64,000 nucleotides of DNA from Methylocystis heyeri (GCF_004802635.2 NZ_CP046052.1:1860001-1924000), one strand, 5' to 3'. Positions 54,043 to 63,505 are shown, counted from the first letter of the stretch. Translations and numbers: made by a program. The notes: generated by a model not told the origin, from the letters alone.

Positions 54043-54312
54043 ATGCCTAAATTCATCATCGAGCGCGAGATTCCGGGAGCAGGCCAGCTCACGGCGGCCG
54101 ATTTACAGGCGGTGTCGCAAAAGTCCTGCTCGGTTCTGCGCGAGCTCGGGCCCGGCGTACAATGGGTCGAAAGCTATGTCACCGACGACAAGGTCTATTG
54201 CGTCTATATCGCAAACGACGAAGCGCTGATCCGGAAACATGCGGAAATGGGCGGCTTTCCCGCAAACCGGATCAGCGAGGTCAAAGCGATCATCGACCCC
54301 GCCACCGCCTGA
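54043..54312 (+). CDS. DUF4242 small protein
   Basis: The 89-residue protein has a strong AGGAGG site and a ferredoxin-like alpha/beta pattern (FIIEREIPGAGQLTAADLQAVSQKSC, VQWVESYVTDDKVYCVYIANDEALIRKHAEMGGFP, ISEVKAIIDP). The DUF4242 family is called nickel-binding-like in some members. No metal-ligand cluster is obvious here apart from a conserved His (KHAE). It is cotranscribed with the TetR regulator and likely its target. Confidence 0.88.
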   Translation: MPKFIIEREIPGAGQLTAADLQAVSQKSCSVLRELGPGVQWVESYVTDDKVYCVYIANDEALIRKHAEMGGFPANRISEVKAIIDPATA

Positions 54313-54333
54313 CGGGCCGAAATATCCGGCCCG
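54313..54333 (+). terminator. Hairpin after the DUF4242 gene
   Basis: CGGGCCG/CGGCCCG (54313-54319, 54327-54333) forms a 7-bp stem directly after the stop codon. No T-tract follows, so termination is plausible but weak. Confidence 0.4.
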
Positions 54334-54457
54334 AGCGCCAATCCCATCTCCGGAGCGTCTCTCCCGAAAGCGGCGCCCCGGCGTCACCGCGCGATAGTCC
54401 TTTATAGCCGCCGACCTTCCGCCCTCCGACAGCTATCCTCGCGCCGAGGATGTCAGC

Positions 54458-55522
54458 ATGGTTCAGGCCAGGGTAAAGACGGCTACGGTTCCCCGGGAAT
54501 CTCGGTTCAGCCCCCGGCTGACCGCTTCGCTCGACGCCGCGCGCGCCTGCGCCGCCTTCTATGTCGTTGCGCATCATGTCGCCAACGCCACAGGACATTC
54601 TCGCGGGATTTTCATGTTCGGCCAGGAGGCGGTCCTGGTATTCTTTCTTCTCAGCGGCTTCGTGATATTCGCCAACGAACGCGACCGGGCCCTGCGCCCC
54701 CGGGGCTTTTATCTGCGCCGCCTCCGCAGGATCTACCCCGCTCTTCTCGTGGCCATGGCCGCATCGACCGTCGTCGCCGTCGACAATGGCGCATTGGCGC
54801 GCAGTTTCCGTTGGAGCGAGTTGCTCGGCTCCCTGTTCGCGCTTCAGGACAATACTGCGCTCAAGCCGGGCGTCATCGTCGAGCCCTATCTCGGCAACGA
54901 TCCGCTCTGGTCCCTCTCCTACGAGCTCGCCTTCTACGCCGTCTTCCCGTTTGCGCTTAGGCTTTGGACGATCTCGAAGGACGGAGCGGGCCATCTCATA
55001 GGCGCGCTGTCTTGCGCGTCCTATGTCGCCTACGCTCTGGCCCCCAACCACTGGTCGCTGGTCGGCGCCTATTTTCTCGTCTGGTGGGGCGGCGCGATGG
55101 CCGCGAACGCCTATCTCGAAGGGGAACGCTCTTTCCTCGCCATGAGGCCGGCGATCGGCTGGCTCGCGGCCCTGTGCGCGACCGCGGCGCTGACGGCCCT
55201 GCTTTCGGGAGAGTTCAAGAGCTTCAGCTATTATCCCGGCCTGCCGTTGCGACATTTCCTCGTCGCGCTGCTCATGTTGGCGCTCTTCTTCGGACCGATC
55301 GGAAAATCACTGTCGCAGATCGCCCCCCGGCTCAAAGGTTCGGCCGCTTTTCTGGCTTCGATCTCGTACGGGGTCTATGTCTTGCACTATCCGCTTCTGA
55401 TCCAGTCGAAACGCGCCGGAACGACTTTCGGCTGGCTTTCCATGGCGGCCCTGCTGCTGATATCGTCCTGTTTCGCGGACCGCTGGCTGAGCCGCGCTCT
55501 TCCCCGCGCTCCGGTCGACTAG
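54458..55522 (+). CDS. Acyltransferase 3 (OafA/YrhL-like)
   Basis: This 354-residue membrane protein has about ten helices. Acyltransferase 3 hallmarks are Arg29 with LDAARACAAFYVVAHHV (His39, His40), GQEAVLVFFLLSGFVI and FYLRRLRRIYP. The family transfers acyl groups to surface glycans such as O-antigen or modified lipids from the cytoplasmic face. It may act on the same glycan products as the acyltransferase/glycosyltransferase genes earlier in the window. It is followed at 36 bp by a small exported protein. Confidence 0.9.
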   Translation: MVQARVKTATVPRESRFSPRLTASLDAARACAAFYVVAHHVANATGHSRGIFMFGQEAVLVFFLLSGFVIFANERDRALRPRGFYLRRLRRIYPALLVAMAASTVVAVDNGALARSFRWSELLGSLFALQDNTALKPGVIVEPYLGNDPLWSLSYELAFYAVFPFALRLWTISKDGAGHLIGALSCASYVAYALAPNHWSLVGAYFLVWWGGAMAANAYLEGERSFLAMRPAIGWLAALCATAALTALLSGEFKSFSYYPGLPLRHFLVALLMLALFFGPIGKSLSQIAPRLKGSAAFLASISYGVYVLHYPLLIQSKRAGTTFGWLSMAALLLISSCFADRWLSRALPRAPVD

Positions 55523-55557
55523 GCCCTTCGGGCTCCGCGACGAGAGGAGGAAAGCAG

Positions 55558-55770
55558 ATGAGACGAAACTTTCTGGCTGCTGCGGCCCTCGCGGCCGCCT
55601 CCCTGGCGCCGATGAAAGGTTACGCGCAGGAGCGGGTTTGCCCCCAGTTCCTGGCTCAATATTGCGTCGAGCGGGACGACGGCGCCAAGGAAACCCGCAT
55701 GACCAACCCGTGCTTTGCAGAGCGGGACCACGTCAAGGTCGTGCATCCCGGCCCGTGCAAAAAAGATTAG
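55558..55770 (+). CDS. Small exported four-cysteine protein
   Basis: This 70-residue product has a signal peptide (RRNFLAAAALAAAS) and an AGGAGG site. The mature part has four cysteines (VCPQF, YCVERDDG, NPCFAERDH, GPCKKD), suggesting two disulfides. No known family is assigned. It lies in the same orientation as the acyltransferase upstream. Confidence 0.75.
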   Translation: MRRNFLAAAALAAASLAPMKGYAQERVCPQFLAQYCVERDDGAKETRMTNPCFAERDHVKVVHPGPCKKD

Positions 55771-55774
55771 CCCC

Positions 55775-56098
55775 TCAGGCCGCGGCCTTGCGGCTGGCCG
55801 ACAGCCGCAAGCCCTTGGCCGCCGCGTCGAACATTGCGCCGAGCTGCCCCAGGGGCTGCGACGCTGGCGGATATGCGGCGTCTTCCTTGATCCCCGCCCA
55901 CCGCGCTTCCTGCGCCAGGAGCTTTTTCAGGCTGCGTTCGTTCGCCCACCACAGGAACAGGCAGAGCGCGGCGACCGCTCCGAGCGCGGTCCAGGGTTCC
56001 TGCGCGTGCGGAAACACGGGCGGAAGGTCGGGCACGCATTCCTGTGCATAGGAGCAGGCTTCAGCCCAATCCTGAAACCATTGGGAAAAGGATTCCAT
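55775..56098 (-). CDS. Small single-pass membrane protein
   Basis: The protein has 107 residues. A GAGG site precedes the ATG at 56098. One transmembrane helix (TALGAVAALCLFLWWA, about 38-53) separates a short acidic N-terminus containing two cysteines from a basic C-terminal tail (LKKLLAQEARWAG). Not assigned to a family. Confidence 0.6.
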   Translation of the reverse strand: MESFSQWFQDWAEACSYAQECVPDLPPVFPHAQEPWTALGAVAALCLFLWWANERSLKKLLAQEARWAGIKEDAAYPPASQPLGQLGAMFDAAAKGLRLSASRKAAA

Positions 56099-56573
56099 CG
56101 TGACCTCGTTTTGAATTTGCGCGACGCCGCATATTGAGAGCGGCAGGCTGCACCCGTGGCCGCACTACAATTGGGCGCGGGCGTCAGGGGGAGATCGCGG
56201 AGTCTGGCGGTCAGCCGATGAGCAACCCGCATTGGCTACAAGCCAAATCGCGTATCGCGAAACGAAAGATATTGCGACGCACAAATTTGACAAGCGTCAA
56301 TTTTGTGCAGGCCACCCCCGACGCCTGCCTCCCCCCGCAATGATCACATAATATCAATGGCTTCATCGGTCGACGGGGCGCCGATTTTGCGGCGCGGCAA
56401 AGTGTCGCTGAAGCTCCCGGGAAAACTAAAAATCTCACCGCCGCGCGGACTTCGGCTTAACCGCGTGAGCAATGTTTACGCCAGCGCCTGATTGCTCCTT
56501 GCCAAAAACGCTCTAGCTTATGAATGACCCGGCCATCGTGACCGCGGTCAAACTCGAGTTTTGAGGCGTCGCC
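56099..56573. other. Intergenic region before the SH3 gene
   Basis: This 475-bp region, with an AT-richer part at 56270-56360, holds the divergent promoters. Short frames on both strands, including one on the minus strand ending at 56211, lack ribosome sites and are rejected. Confidence 0.35.
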
Positions 56574-57065
56574 ATGACTTCTTGCAACCTTCGAATTTTC
56601 GGCCTTTCGGCGATCGCGATCGCAGTTCTCACCCAGACCGCGCTTGCCGCGCCGGTGCGCAGCCCGGCTGCGGTGCGTTCCGGACCAGGGCCGGCATATC
56701 CCGTCATAGCGCAGATTCCCGCCAGGGCGGATGTCCAGATTCTGACTTGCGCGGAAGGCTGGCAGCGGCTGTGGTGCCAGGTCCAGTATGGCGATGTGAC
56801 CGGCTGGGTGAAGGGCATCAACCTCGCCCCGGACGGAAACGGCGGCAAGGTCTGGGTCGCGCCGGTGATGACCAACGACATTGCAAATCTGCGCAAGGGC
56901 CCCGGCGTGAACTGGCCGGTCGTGGCCGAGATTCCCGCCAATGTCACGGTGGACATGCATCATTGCGCGCAGGGCTGGCATACCGGCTGGTGCAAGGTCT
57001 CCTATCAGGGCCTGACCGGCTATGTGAACGCAGTGCTGCTGCAGCGCCAGGGCCAATATCAGTAA
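56574..57065 (+). CDS. Secreted protein with two SH3-like (SH3_3) domains
   Basis: This 163-residue exported protein has a signal peptide (ending ALA-AP) and two tandem bacterial SH3 domains. The first is AAVRSGPGPAYPVIAQIPA to WVKGINL; the second is ANLRKGPGVNWPVVAEIPA to YVNAVLL. Each contains the typical RxGPG...P..G...V...C..GW..V. pattern. These domains often bind cell-wall or protein partners. Cysteines in each repeat may form a disulfide. Confidence 0.88.
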   Translation: MTSCNLRIFGLSAIAIAVLTQTALAAPVRSPAAVRSGPGPAYPVIAQIPARADVQILTCAEGWQRLWCQVQYGDVTGWVKGINLAPDGNGGKVWVAPVMTNDIANLRKGPGVNWPVVAEIPANVTVDMHHCAQGWHTGWCKVSYQGLTGYVNAVLLQRQGQYQ

Positions 57066-57165
57066 AGCCCGGCGCGGGCCAGACAGCGGGCCGCCGGGGC
57101 GATCCGCTCCATTTTGCCGATGGTTCCGTTCGCATGCGGCCCTCGCGGCCCGGACCACAGGGCTG

Positions 57166-57213
57166 GAGCGCATTCTTATCGCAAAAGCATGTCTATTTTT
57201 GCGGAATGCGCTC
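57166..57213. repeat. Palindromic intergenic repeat
   Basis: The outer arms GAGCGCATTC (57166-57175) and GAATGCGCTC (57204-57213), and the inner arms CGCAAAA (57180-57186) and TTTTGCG (57197-57203), make a long hairpin between the SH3 gene and the opposing stress-protein gene. It matches dispersed Hyphomicrobiales palindromes and may act as a terminator. Confidence 0.7.
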
Positions 57214-57218
57214 GAGCT

Positions 57219-57788
57219 TTACTTTCCGGCGACAATCTCATGCACATGAACGTCCCGGCCGGAGTGGTTGAGAAGAATATCCTTCACAACCTTCTCCTCG
57301 GATGCGCTTTGCGTCCGCACCCATAGCAGCAGGCCGCCATGGGCGATCTGCTCATGAAGATAATCCGCATGCCGCTTCTCGATGAAATCGCTCAGCACGC
57401 CGCCGAGGAAACCGCCGACCTCCGCGCCTATCAATCCCGTGCCGAGCGTGACCGCCAAAGCGCCCCCGGAAGCGAAGATCGCCCCGCCCACCGCCAGAGC
57501 GCCGATGGACGCGAGGGCGCCGAGCGCCGCTCCCGTCGCGGCGTGAACCGAGTCCGTCGAGCGATATGAAATCCGGGGAGCCTTGGCGTCGTCTTCCAGC
57601 TCCTCGACGCGTTCATATCTATGACCGAGCTTCTCGACGACCGCCTTTTCTCCGGCGAGAAGCGTCAACCGCTCGCGCGGGAAGCCGTTCTGAAGCAATT
57701 CGGCGGTGGCGGCGTCGAGCGCCTCGGCGGTTTCGAAAACCCCTACCGCCTCGCGCACGAGACCGGTCTGCTGTTCCTGGCTCACCAT
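57219..57788 (-). CDS. General-stress 17M-like membrane protein
   Basis: The protein is 189 residues, with AAAGGAA before the ATG at 57788. An N-terminal ferredoxin-like/stress-17M domain (VREAVGVFETAEALDAATAELLQNGFPRERLTLLAG) is followed by a glycine-rich membrane segment (GALASIGALAVGGAIFASGG) and a helical end. Families of this design are induced by stress and associate with membranes. Confidence 0.78.
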   Translation of the reverse strand: MVSQEQQTGLVREAVGVFETAEALDAATAELLQNGFPRERLTLLAGEKAVVEKLGHRYERVEELEDDAKAPRISYRSTDSVHAATGAALGALASIGALAVGGAIFASGGALAVTLGTGLIGAEVGGFLGGVLSDFIEKRHADYLHEQIAHGGLLLWVRTQSASEEKVVKDILLNHSGRDVHVHEIVAGK

Positions 57789-57927
57789 CGGCGTTCCTTT
57801 CGCGCATCGACTCTGCGGCGATTCTCTACCAGAGCCGCGCATAAAGGAAGAGGCGGCGAACAACGCTCGCCGCCCCTCGCCCTGGTTCGTCCTCCCGCCC
57901 TTTGAAAAGACGGGCTTACGGCCTTCG

Positions 57928-59703
57928 CTACATATCCATTTCCTGGACGTTCCAGTCCACGGTCGGGATATTGGGCAGTTCGTGGCCGTCGTCGACGCCG
58001 ATCTCCTCGGCGATCACCTTATTGAGCTTTTCGTTCATCGCCATGATCAGCGCGGCGTTGGCCGCCCGATCGACGGCGAGGTTCTTCATCTCGCCGGGGT
58101 CGGCGTCGAGATCGAACAGCTCGACGTCGTTCCATTTGTAGAGTTCGTCCAGCGTCTTCGGCTTGTTGTGGTCGAGCGGCGCGAAATAGCGGCTGAATTT
58201 GTAGCGTCCGTCGAATACGGTGCGCAGGTTGCCGCGCTTTTTCAGATCGGGCAGATAGCGAGCCTTGGCCAATTCGACGATGGTCTTCTTTCCCGCCGCC
58301 TTGGCTTCGACGTTCATACGCACGAGTTCCGCGTCGTTGGTCATGAGGCCGCTATAGGTGAACAATGCGCCGTCGCGCACGGAATTGAGGCCGGCGGAGC
58401 GCGGGTTGGAAAGCGCGGACGAAAAGTCCTTGCCCGGCAGATCGCGCCCGGCGGCCTCGCCCCGCTTTTCCGCATTCGCGCCGGCCAGCGCGAGCAGCGA
58501 AGGCGCGAGGTCGATGTGGCTCGTCAGGGCGCGGCAGTCCTGCCCACCCTTCACATCGGGATGCACGACGAAAAACGGCAGATGAATGCCCTCCTCATAG
58601 GCGAAAGGCCCCTTGCCATGCAGGCCATGGGCGCCCGCCGCCTCGCCATGATCGGAGGTGAAGACGATGATGGTGTCCTCGGCGAGACCCAGCGCGTCGA
58701 GTTCCGCCAGTATGACGCTGATCTGCTGGTCCACGTTGCGGATGCAATTGAGATAGTAGTCGTTGAAGCGGCGCCAGCGGTCCTTCTCCATCGGGATATG
58801 GCCGAGAACATAATCCCACACCTTGATGTATTCGGCATGGGCCCCGGGCCTGTCCGGCGAATCGAGGGACTGGAGGAGGCTCGACGGCAGCGGCTGGTCC
58901 CAGCTCGCTTTATAGAGGGGATGGTCCGGCGCGCGCGCCGCATGGAACATGAGCTTCCCCGTATCCTGGATCGACTGGCCGGGAAGATCGGTGTTGAAAT
59001 ACATGATGTCATGCGGATTGACGAGACCGACAGTGAGGAACCACGGCTTGCCTTCGCCGCTCAAGGGCTGGCCCTTGCGCCGCAGCCACGTAACCGCGCT
59101 CGCCGCGATCAGATTGTCGAATTGATAGCCCCCGAGCGTATGGCCGATCATATCGCCGGGCGAATAGTAATCCGAGAAGCCGTATTTCTCCATTTCGTCC
59201 GTCAGGAGATCGCGGGCCTCTTCCACGTTGAACTCGCGGCTGAGATGCCACTTGCCCTTATAGGCGGTGTGATAGCCTTGCTTCCTCAGCATATGTCCGA
59301 TGGTCGGGATCTTGGTCGAAAGGCTCTTCATGTAGGGCACATCGACATTTTCGAACATGCCGCTGTTGGGCGTCGTCAGGCCCGTCATCATCACGCTGCG
59401 CGAAGAGGTGCACATCGTCGCAGGGCAGTAATGCTCATGGAAGGTCACGCCCTTGGCCATGAGCCGCTCATGCCCGGGAAGGCTGTAGCCCGCCGGCCAT
59501 TTGGTGCGGTAACGCTCCTGATCGGTGAAAATGAACAGGATGTTGGGCTGTTTGCCATAGCGCCGCAGCACGGCGGGCGCTGCGACCTTGCTCGCCGCCG
59601 CCTTGACCCTGCCCTTCGGCGCGGCGTCCGCCGGGACCGGGCCTGTCATAGCGGCCCCGAGAGCGCCGGCGGCGCCGGCCAGAACATCCCGTCTCGACTT
59701 CAT
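57928..59703 (-). CDS. Tat-exported sulfatase-like hydrolase with atypical active-site motif
   Basis: This 591-residue protein starts with a Tat signal (KSRRDVLAGAAG) and has the alkaline-phosphatase-like sulfatase fold. Metal ligands are seen in NILFIFTDQERY (Asp61) and FTSDHGEAAGAHG; YKGKWHL is also present. The modified cysteine region reads Cys98-Thr-Ser-Ser-Arg102, so the residue usually Pro or Ala (CxPxR/CxAxR) is Ser. Formylglycine formation at this site is therefore uncertain and must be tested. GGAGATCTGGAA precedes the ATG. An AraC regulator is transcribed divergently upstream and probably controls it. Confidence 0.9.
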   Translation of the reverse strand: MKSRRDVLAGAAGALGAAMTGPVPADAAPKGRVKAAASKVAAPAVLRRYGKQPNILFIFTDQERYRTKWPAGYSLPGHERLMAKGVTFHEHYCPATMCTSSRSVMMTGLTTPNSGMFENVDVPYMKSLSTKIPTIGHMLRKQGYHTAYKGKWHLSREFNVEEARDLLTDEMEKYGFSDYYSPGDMIGHTLGGYQFDNLIAASAVTWLRRKGQPLSGEGKPWFLTVGLVNPHDIMYFNTDLPGQSIQDTGKLMFHAARAPDHPLYKASWDQPLPSSLLQSLDSPDRPGAHAEYIKVWDYVLGHIPMEKDRWRRFNDYYLNCIRNVDQQISVILAELDALGLAEDTIIVFTSDHGEAAGAHGLHGKGPFAYEEGIHLPFFVVHPDVKGGQDCRALTSHIDLAPSLLALAGANAEKRGEAAGRDLPGKDFSSALSNPRSAGLNSVRDGALFTYSGLMTNDAELVRMNVEAKAAGKKTIVELAKARYLPDLKKRGNLRTVFDGRYKFSRYFAPLDHNKPKTLDELYKWNDVELFDLDADPGEMKNLAVDRAANAALIMAMNEKLNKVIAEEIGVDDGHELPNIPTVDWNVQEMDM

Positions 59704-59968
59704 TTCCAGATCTCCATAACCATTTGATTTTTGTAGCGACGGCGCCTTCTGGACGGCCATCGGTCGCAAGGCGCGCTCCGCGGCCCTCGCTATTCCCTGC
59801 GCCCTCTTAACGCGACGAAATATCTGTGTATTGCCATTTTGCGCCGGGCGGGTTCTTTTATTCGCAATATCGAAGACATAGGGCCGCTCGCGAAGCCTCG
59901 GCGACGCATCGAGGAAAAACCGCCCCCTCGCGCAATGTTGTTCTCGAGAGGAAAACTCGCTTTCCAAA

Positions 59969-60988
59969 ATGACCGACCGCGCCGCGATACGCTCCAGCGT
60001 GCTGCACATGCTTCCCCTCGTCTTCGATCAACGGGGCGGCGCGCTCTCGCTCGCTTACAGACGGGCCGGGCTCGATCAATCTGCAATCGAGGGTCGCAAG
60101 CCGATCATCGCTCGCGCGCAGGCGTTGACCGCCCTCAGCGTCTCGGGCAGGCTGCTGGGCGACGAAGCCATCTCCCTTACTTGCGCGCTGGCCGCGGACC
60201 CAGCCCGCCTCGGCCTCATCGGCCGAACGCTCATCGCCGGAGCGACCCTGCGCCAATGTCTGGAAGCCCATGCGCGCGCCTTGCCGACTTTCCAGGGGGA
60301 GACCGACATCAGGCTCGCCGTGCGCGGGGAAGACGCTTTCCTCTCCCTTCATCTCACGGGCGCCGACCCCGAGATGGCGAGATTTCTCTACGAAGGCGCC
60401 TTTGCTTTCAATATCGCGACGATCCGCTCGGTGATGGGAGCCTCCTGGACGCCTCGATTCGTCCAAATGCCCCATCGCGCGCCCCATAAGACGGCTCCTT
60501 TCGAAGAGTTTTTCGGGTCGCCGATTAGATTCGGCGCAGGCGCGTCCGCCGTGATCAAGTTTCCCGCAAGCGATCTCGACGCCAGGGTGAAGCCTTCGAC
60601 TTCCGCGGAGCCCGAGTGGAAGTCCTTCGAGCGGGAAAAGGGCGAGATAGACGCGTTTGCGCTCGGAGACGACCAACTGGTGGAAGCGCTCGAGAACATC
60701 ATCGACGTCATGATGATGACCGGCAAAATTTCCCTCCCCGCAGCCGCGAGCGCGCTGGGCCTTTCGACGCGCAACGCACAACGCCGGCTGTCCCGGCTGG
60801 GGACGAGCTTCGAGGAGCTGACCGAAGGGCGTCGCCGAAAGCGCGCCATCGAATTGCTGGGCGACTCCAGCTTGCGGATCGCAGAAGTAGCGCTGGCCCT
60901 GGGCTACTCCGACTCGGCTCATTTCATCCGCGCCTTCGGCAAATGGTTCGGCGCCCCGCCTTCGATGTTGAGGAGCAGCCTGCTTTGA
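59969..60988 (+). CDS. AraC-family regulator
   Basis: The protein has 339 residues. An N-terminal arabinose-binding-type region of the OruR/PchR-like group precedes a C-terminal double helix-turn-helix (about 235-335): ISLPAAASALGLSTRNAQRRLSRLG, then RIAEVALALGYSDSAHFIRAFGKWFG. It diverges from the sulfatase gene with 265 bp between them and likely regulates it. The effector is unknown. Confidence 0.9.
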   Translation: MTDRAAIRSSVLHMLPLVFDQRGGALSLAYRRAGLDQSAIEGRKPIIARAQALTALSVSGRLLGDEAISLTCALAADPARLGLIGRTLIAGATLRQCLEAHARALPTFQGETDIRLAVRGEDAFLSLHLTGADPEMARFLYEGAFAFNIATIRSVMGASWTPRFVQMPHRAPHKTAPFEEFFGSPIRFGAGASAVIKFPASDLDARVKPSTSAEPEWKSFEREKGEIDAFALGDDQLVEALENIIDVMMMTGKISLPAAASALGLSTRNAQRRLSRLGTSFEELTEGRRRKRAIELLGDSSLRIAEVALALGYSDSAHFIRAFGKWFGAPPSMLRSSLL

Positions 60989-61017
60989 AAGCATTCGGGC
61001 GCGAGAAGACGACTGAT

Positions 61018-61500
61018 ATGCGCCAGGAAAACCGAACCGCGCCGTTTGGACCGGAAAAAATGCTCACCGGCGTGGCGGCGATCATGTCCGCCGCCCTCGC
61101 GCTGCGGCCGGGTGCGTTTCCCTATGACGAAGCGGCCATGGGCGCGCTGCTGGTGGGCCTCGCCGCCATCAGTTCGGCGGCGTTCAACGATATCGTGAAA
61201 ATCGAGGCCGCCCGGGGCCATTCGCTGCGTCTTCGGGATATCCCCGATATTCTGGATGACTCCGCGCCGATCCTGGTCTTTCCCGTCGCGACCGCCATCG
61301 GCGTCTATTGCGCGGGCAAACTCGGTGTGGCCTGGCCGACCATCATCAACTGGACCATGGCGTCGAGCGTCGGCTTTGTCTTCGCGCTCGGCTTCTTCTC
61401 GCGCTACGCCGTGGATGGCGACATCGGCCGGGCGCTGGCGAGAGCGGCCTCATGGACGACGCTGGGCGGCGCCCTATACGGCGCCAAGCTCCTCTCGTGA
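61018..61500 (+). CDS. Multi-pass membrane protein of unknown function
   Basis: The protein is 160 residues with four to five hydrophobic helices and a conserved-looking central loop (FNDIVKIEAARGHSLRLRDIPDIL). It begins at an ATG at 61018 with weak ribosome context, 29 bp after the AraC gene. Its last 27 nt overlap the 3' end of the opposing kinase gene. No family is assigned. Confidence 0.65.
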   Translation: MRQENRTAPFGPEKMLTGVAAIMSAALALRPGAFPYDEAAMGALLVGLAAISSAAFNDIVKIEAARGHSLRLRDIPDILDDSAPILVFPVATAIGVYCAGKLGVAWPTIINWTMASSVGFVFALGFFSRYAVDGDIGRALARAASWTTLGGALYGAKLLS

Positions 61501-63396
61501 ACGGGACTCCGGCCGAACCGCGCGTTTGGCCGCCAGCATCGCCTCGATTTGCTCGACCCGGATCGGCTTTACGAAATGGCGGTCGAAACCCGCCTGCGCC
61601 GCGCTTTTGCGGTCTTCCTCCCTGCCCCATCCCGTGAGCGCGGCGAGAGCCACCTTGTCGCCGCCGGGAGTTTGCCGGATCTTTCGCGCCGTTTCGCAGC
61701 CGTCCATTTCCGGCATGCCGATGTCGATGAAAGCGACGTCCGGCCTGAAAGCGGAAAAGACCTCGAGCGCAGCCGCGCCGCTATAGACGGCGCGCGCTTC
61801 CGCACCCAGCGACTCCAGCAACATGACCAGAATATCCGCAACCTCGGGCGCGTCGTCCACGACGAGAACGCGCTGCACTTCGCGCGGGCGAGAGACCGCG
61901 CTTTCCACGATCCGCTCCGAAATTCTCGGCGAAACGGCCAATAAAGGCAGCCGCATTATGAATTCGGCGCCGCATCCCTGCCCCTCGCTGGAGCCCTCGA
62001 TCGTTCCCCCGTGCATCTCTACGAGGTTGCGCACCAGCGCAAGACCGACGCCCACGCCGCCCTGCGTATGGAGTTCCGCACTCGGCGATTGCGTGAAAAG
62101 ATCGAACACACGCGGAAGCATTTCGGCTGTGATGCCGATGCCGTTGTCGCGCACGCTTATCTCGCAAACATCTGCGTTACGGCGCGCAGCAAGGTCGATG
62201 CGCCCGCCCGGCGGCGTGTATTTCGCGGCGTTGATCAGGAGATTGGCCAGCGCCTGAACAAGACGCACGGAATCGCCTTCGACGATCATCGGCCGCTCGT
62301 CGACCGACACGGTCAGTCTATGCCCGGCCTGATCTATGACCGGCGCACTCGTCTGGAGCGCCTGCCGCACGACTTCGCCGAGATCGACCAGGGTTTTTCG
62401 GAGTTCGATTTTTCCTGCCGTGATACGGGAGACTTCGAGCAGATCGTCGACAAGTCGAATGAGATGATCGGTCTGCCGCTCCAGAATGTCGATCAGCCGG
62501 CGAGTGTCGCTGTCCGGCATGGAAAGCGCGCTTTCCCGCCTCTTCAACACATGAACGGCGTTGCGGATCGGAGCCAGCGGATTGCGCAACTCGTGAGAGA
62601 GTATGGCGAGAAACTCGTCGCGGCGGCGGCTTGCGTCGGACAGCGCCTGTTCGGCCGCCTTCCGCTCCGTGATGTCCTGCGCGACGCCGATCAGCCGCAC
62701 AGGTTCGCCGGATTCATCGCGTTCGACCCGCCCGCGCTCCAGAGACCAGGACATTCCGCCGCAGGGACGCTTCACTCTCACTTCGCTTTCATAGCGTCCG
62801 GTCTCGCTCGTCAGCGCGGCGTGTAGATTGGCGATGAATCTCTCTTTGTCGTCGTCGTGTACGCCGGCCAGCACCGTCTCGATGGTCCTGGCTGGACCGT
62901 CCCGCTGCGGGCGCCCGCCAAGGTCCGCGCACTGGAATCTTTGAATCTCGTCACGCTGAATATCCCAATCGAATGAGATCATCGAAGCGGCGTCCAGCGC
63001 CAGTTGCAGGCGAAGCCTGTTTCGCCGCGCAGCCTCGTCGGCATCCTTCAACTCGCTTATGTCCTGAGAAAAGACGATGACGCCGGCTACTTCGCCGGCC
63101 GGCCCGCGCCAGGGGCATATCCGCCAGCGCAGCCACTGGACCGAGCCGTCCGCATGGAGGATTCGATCCGCTTCCGCCTCCAGTGTTTCGCCTGCCAGCG
63201 CGCGGCGGTGGATCGCCCTGAAATGTTCGGGAGCGTCGGGATATATTTCGTAGTGCGAACGGCCTTCCAGGGGGCCTACAAGGCCGTAATCGACCAACCA
63301 GCGCCTGCTCGCCGAAATATATCGCATGTCACGGTCAAACATCGCGACCGCGAACGGCGCATGCTCCAGGAACGCCCTGATTTGTGACTTGTCCAT
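61474..63396 (-). CDS. PAS-PAS hybrid histidine kinase with receiver domain
   Basis: The protein is 640 residues and soluble. Two PAS domains (about 1-120 and 125-245, the second with a PAC segment SWSLERGRVERDESGEPVRLIGVAQDITE) precede a HisKA domain with phospho-acceptor His268 (LAILSHELRNP). A HATPase (NLLINAAKY, DNGIGIT, GVGVGLALV) and a C-terminal receiver with Asp558 (FIDIGMPEMDG) follow. There is no transmembrane segment, so it senses an internal signal, with PAS ligand unknown. It is transcribed alone. Confidence 0.92.
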   Translation of the reverse strand: MDKSQIRAFLEHAPFAVAMFDRDMRYISASRRWLVDYGLVGPLEGRSHYEIYPDAPEHFRAIHRRALAGETLEAEADRILHADGSVQWLRWRICPWRGPAGEVAGVIVFSQDISELKDADEAARRNRLRLQLALDAASMISFDWDIQRDEIQRFQCADLGGRPQRDGPARTIETVLAGVHDDDKERFIANLHAALTSETGRYESEVRVKRPCGGMSWSLERGRVERDESGEPVRLIGVAQDITERKAAEQALSDASRRRDEFLAILSHELRNPLAPIRNAVHVLKRRESALSMPDSDTRRLIDILERQTDHLIRLVDDLLEVSRITAGKIELRKTLVDLGEVVRQALQTSAPVIDQAGHRLTVSVDERPMIVEGDSVRLVQALANLLINAAKYTPPGGRIDLAARRNADVCEISVRDNGIGITAEMLPRVFDLFTQSPSAELHTQGGVGVGLALVRNLVEMHGGTIEGSSEGQGCGAEFIMRLPLLAVSPRISERIVESAVSRPREVQRVLVVDDAPEVADILVMLLESLGAEARAVYSGAAALEVFSAFRPDVAFIDIGMPEMDGCETARKIRQTPGGDKVALAALTGWGREEDRKSAAQAGFDRHFVKPIRVEQIEAMLAAKRAVRPESRSREELGAV

Positions 63397-63505
63397 AAAC
63401 CGCCGTCATTGTGAGCGCGCCAGGAAGAAGTCTCCTGCTCGCGTAAGCGCATGAATCAGCTTACGAGAAACAGCCGCCGAGTGGCAAGAATATGCAAAAG
63501 GATAG

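Noticed and set aside
56211-56438. 75-codon minus-strand frame with two CxxC motifs
   Set aside because: The start context is poor and the paired cysteines are not supported by any recognised zinc-ribbon pattern.
57706-59727. 673-codon plus-strand frame opposite the sulfatase gene
   Set aside because: This is an antisense shadow; the minus-strand sulfatase has a clear signal peptide and family motifs.
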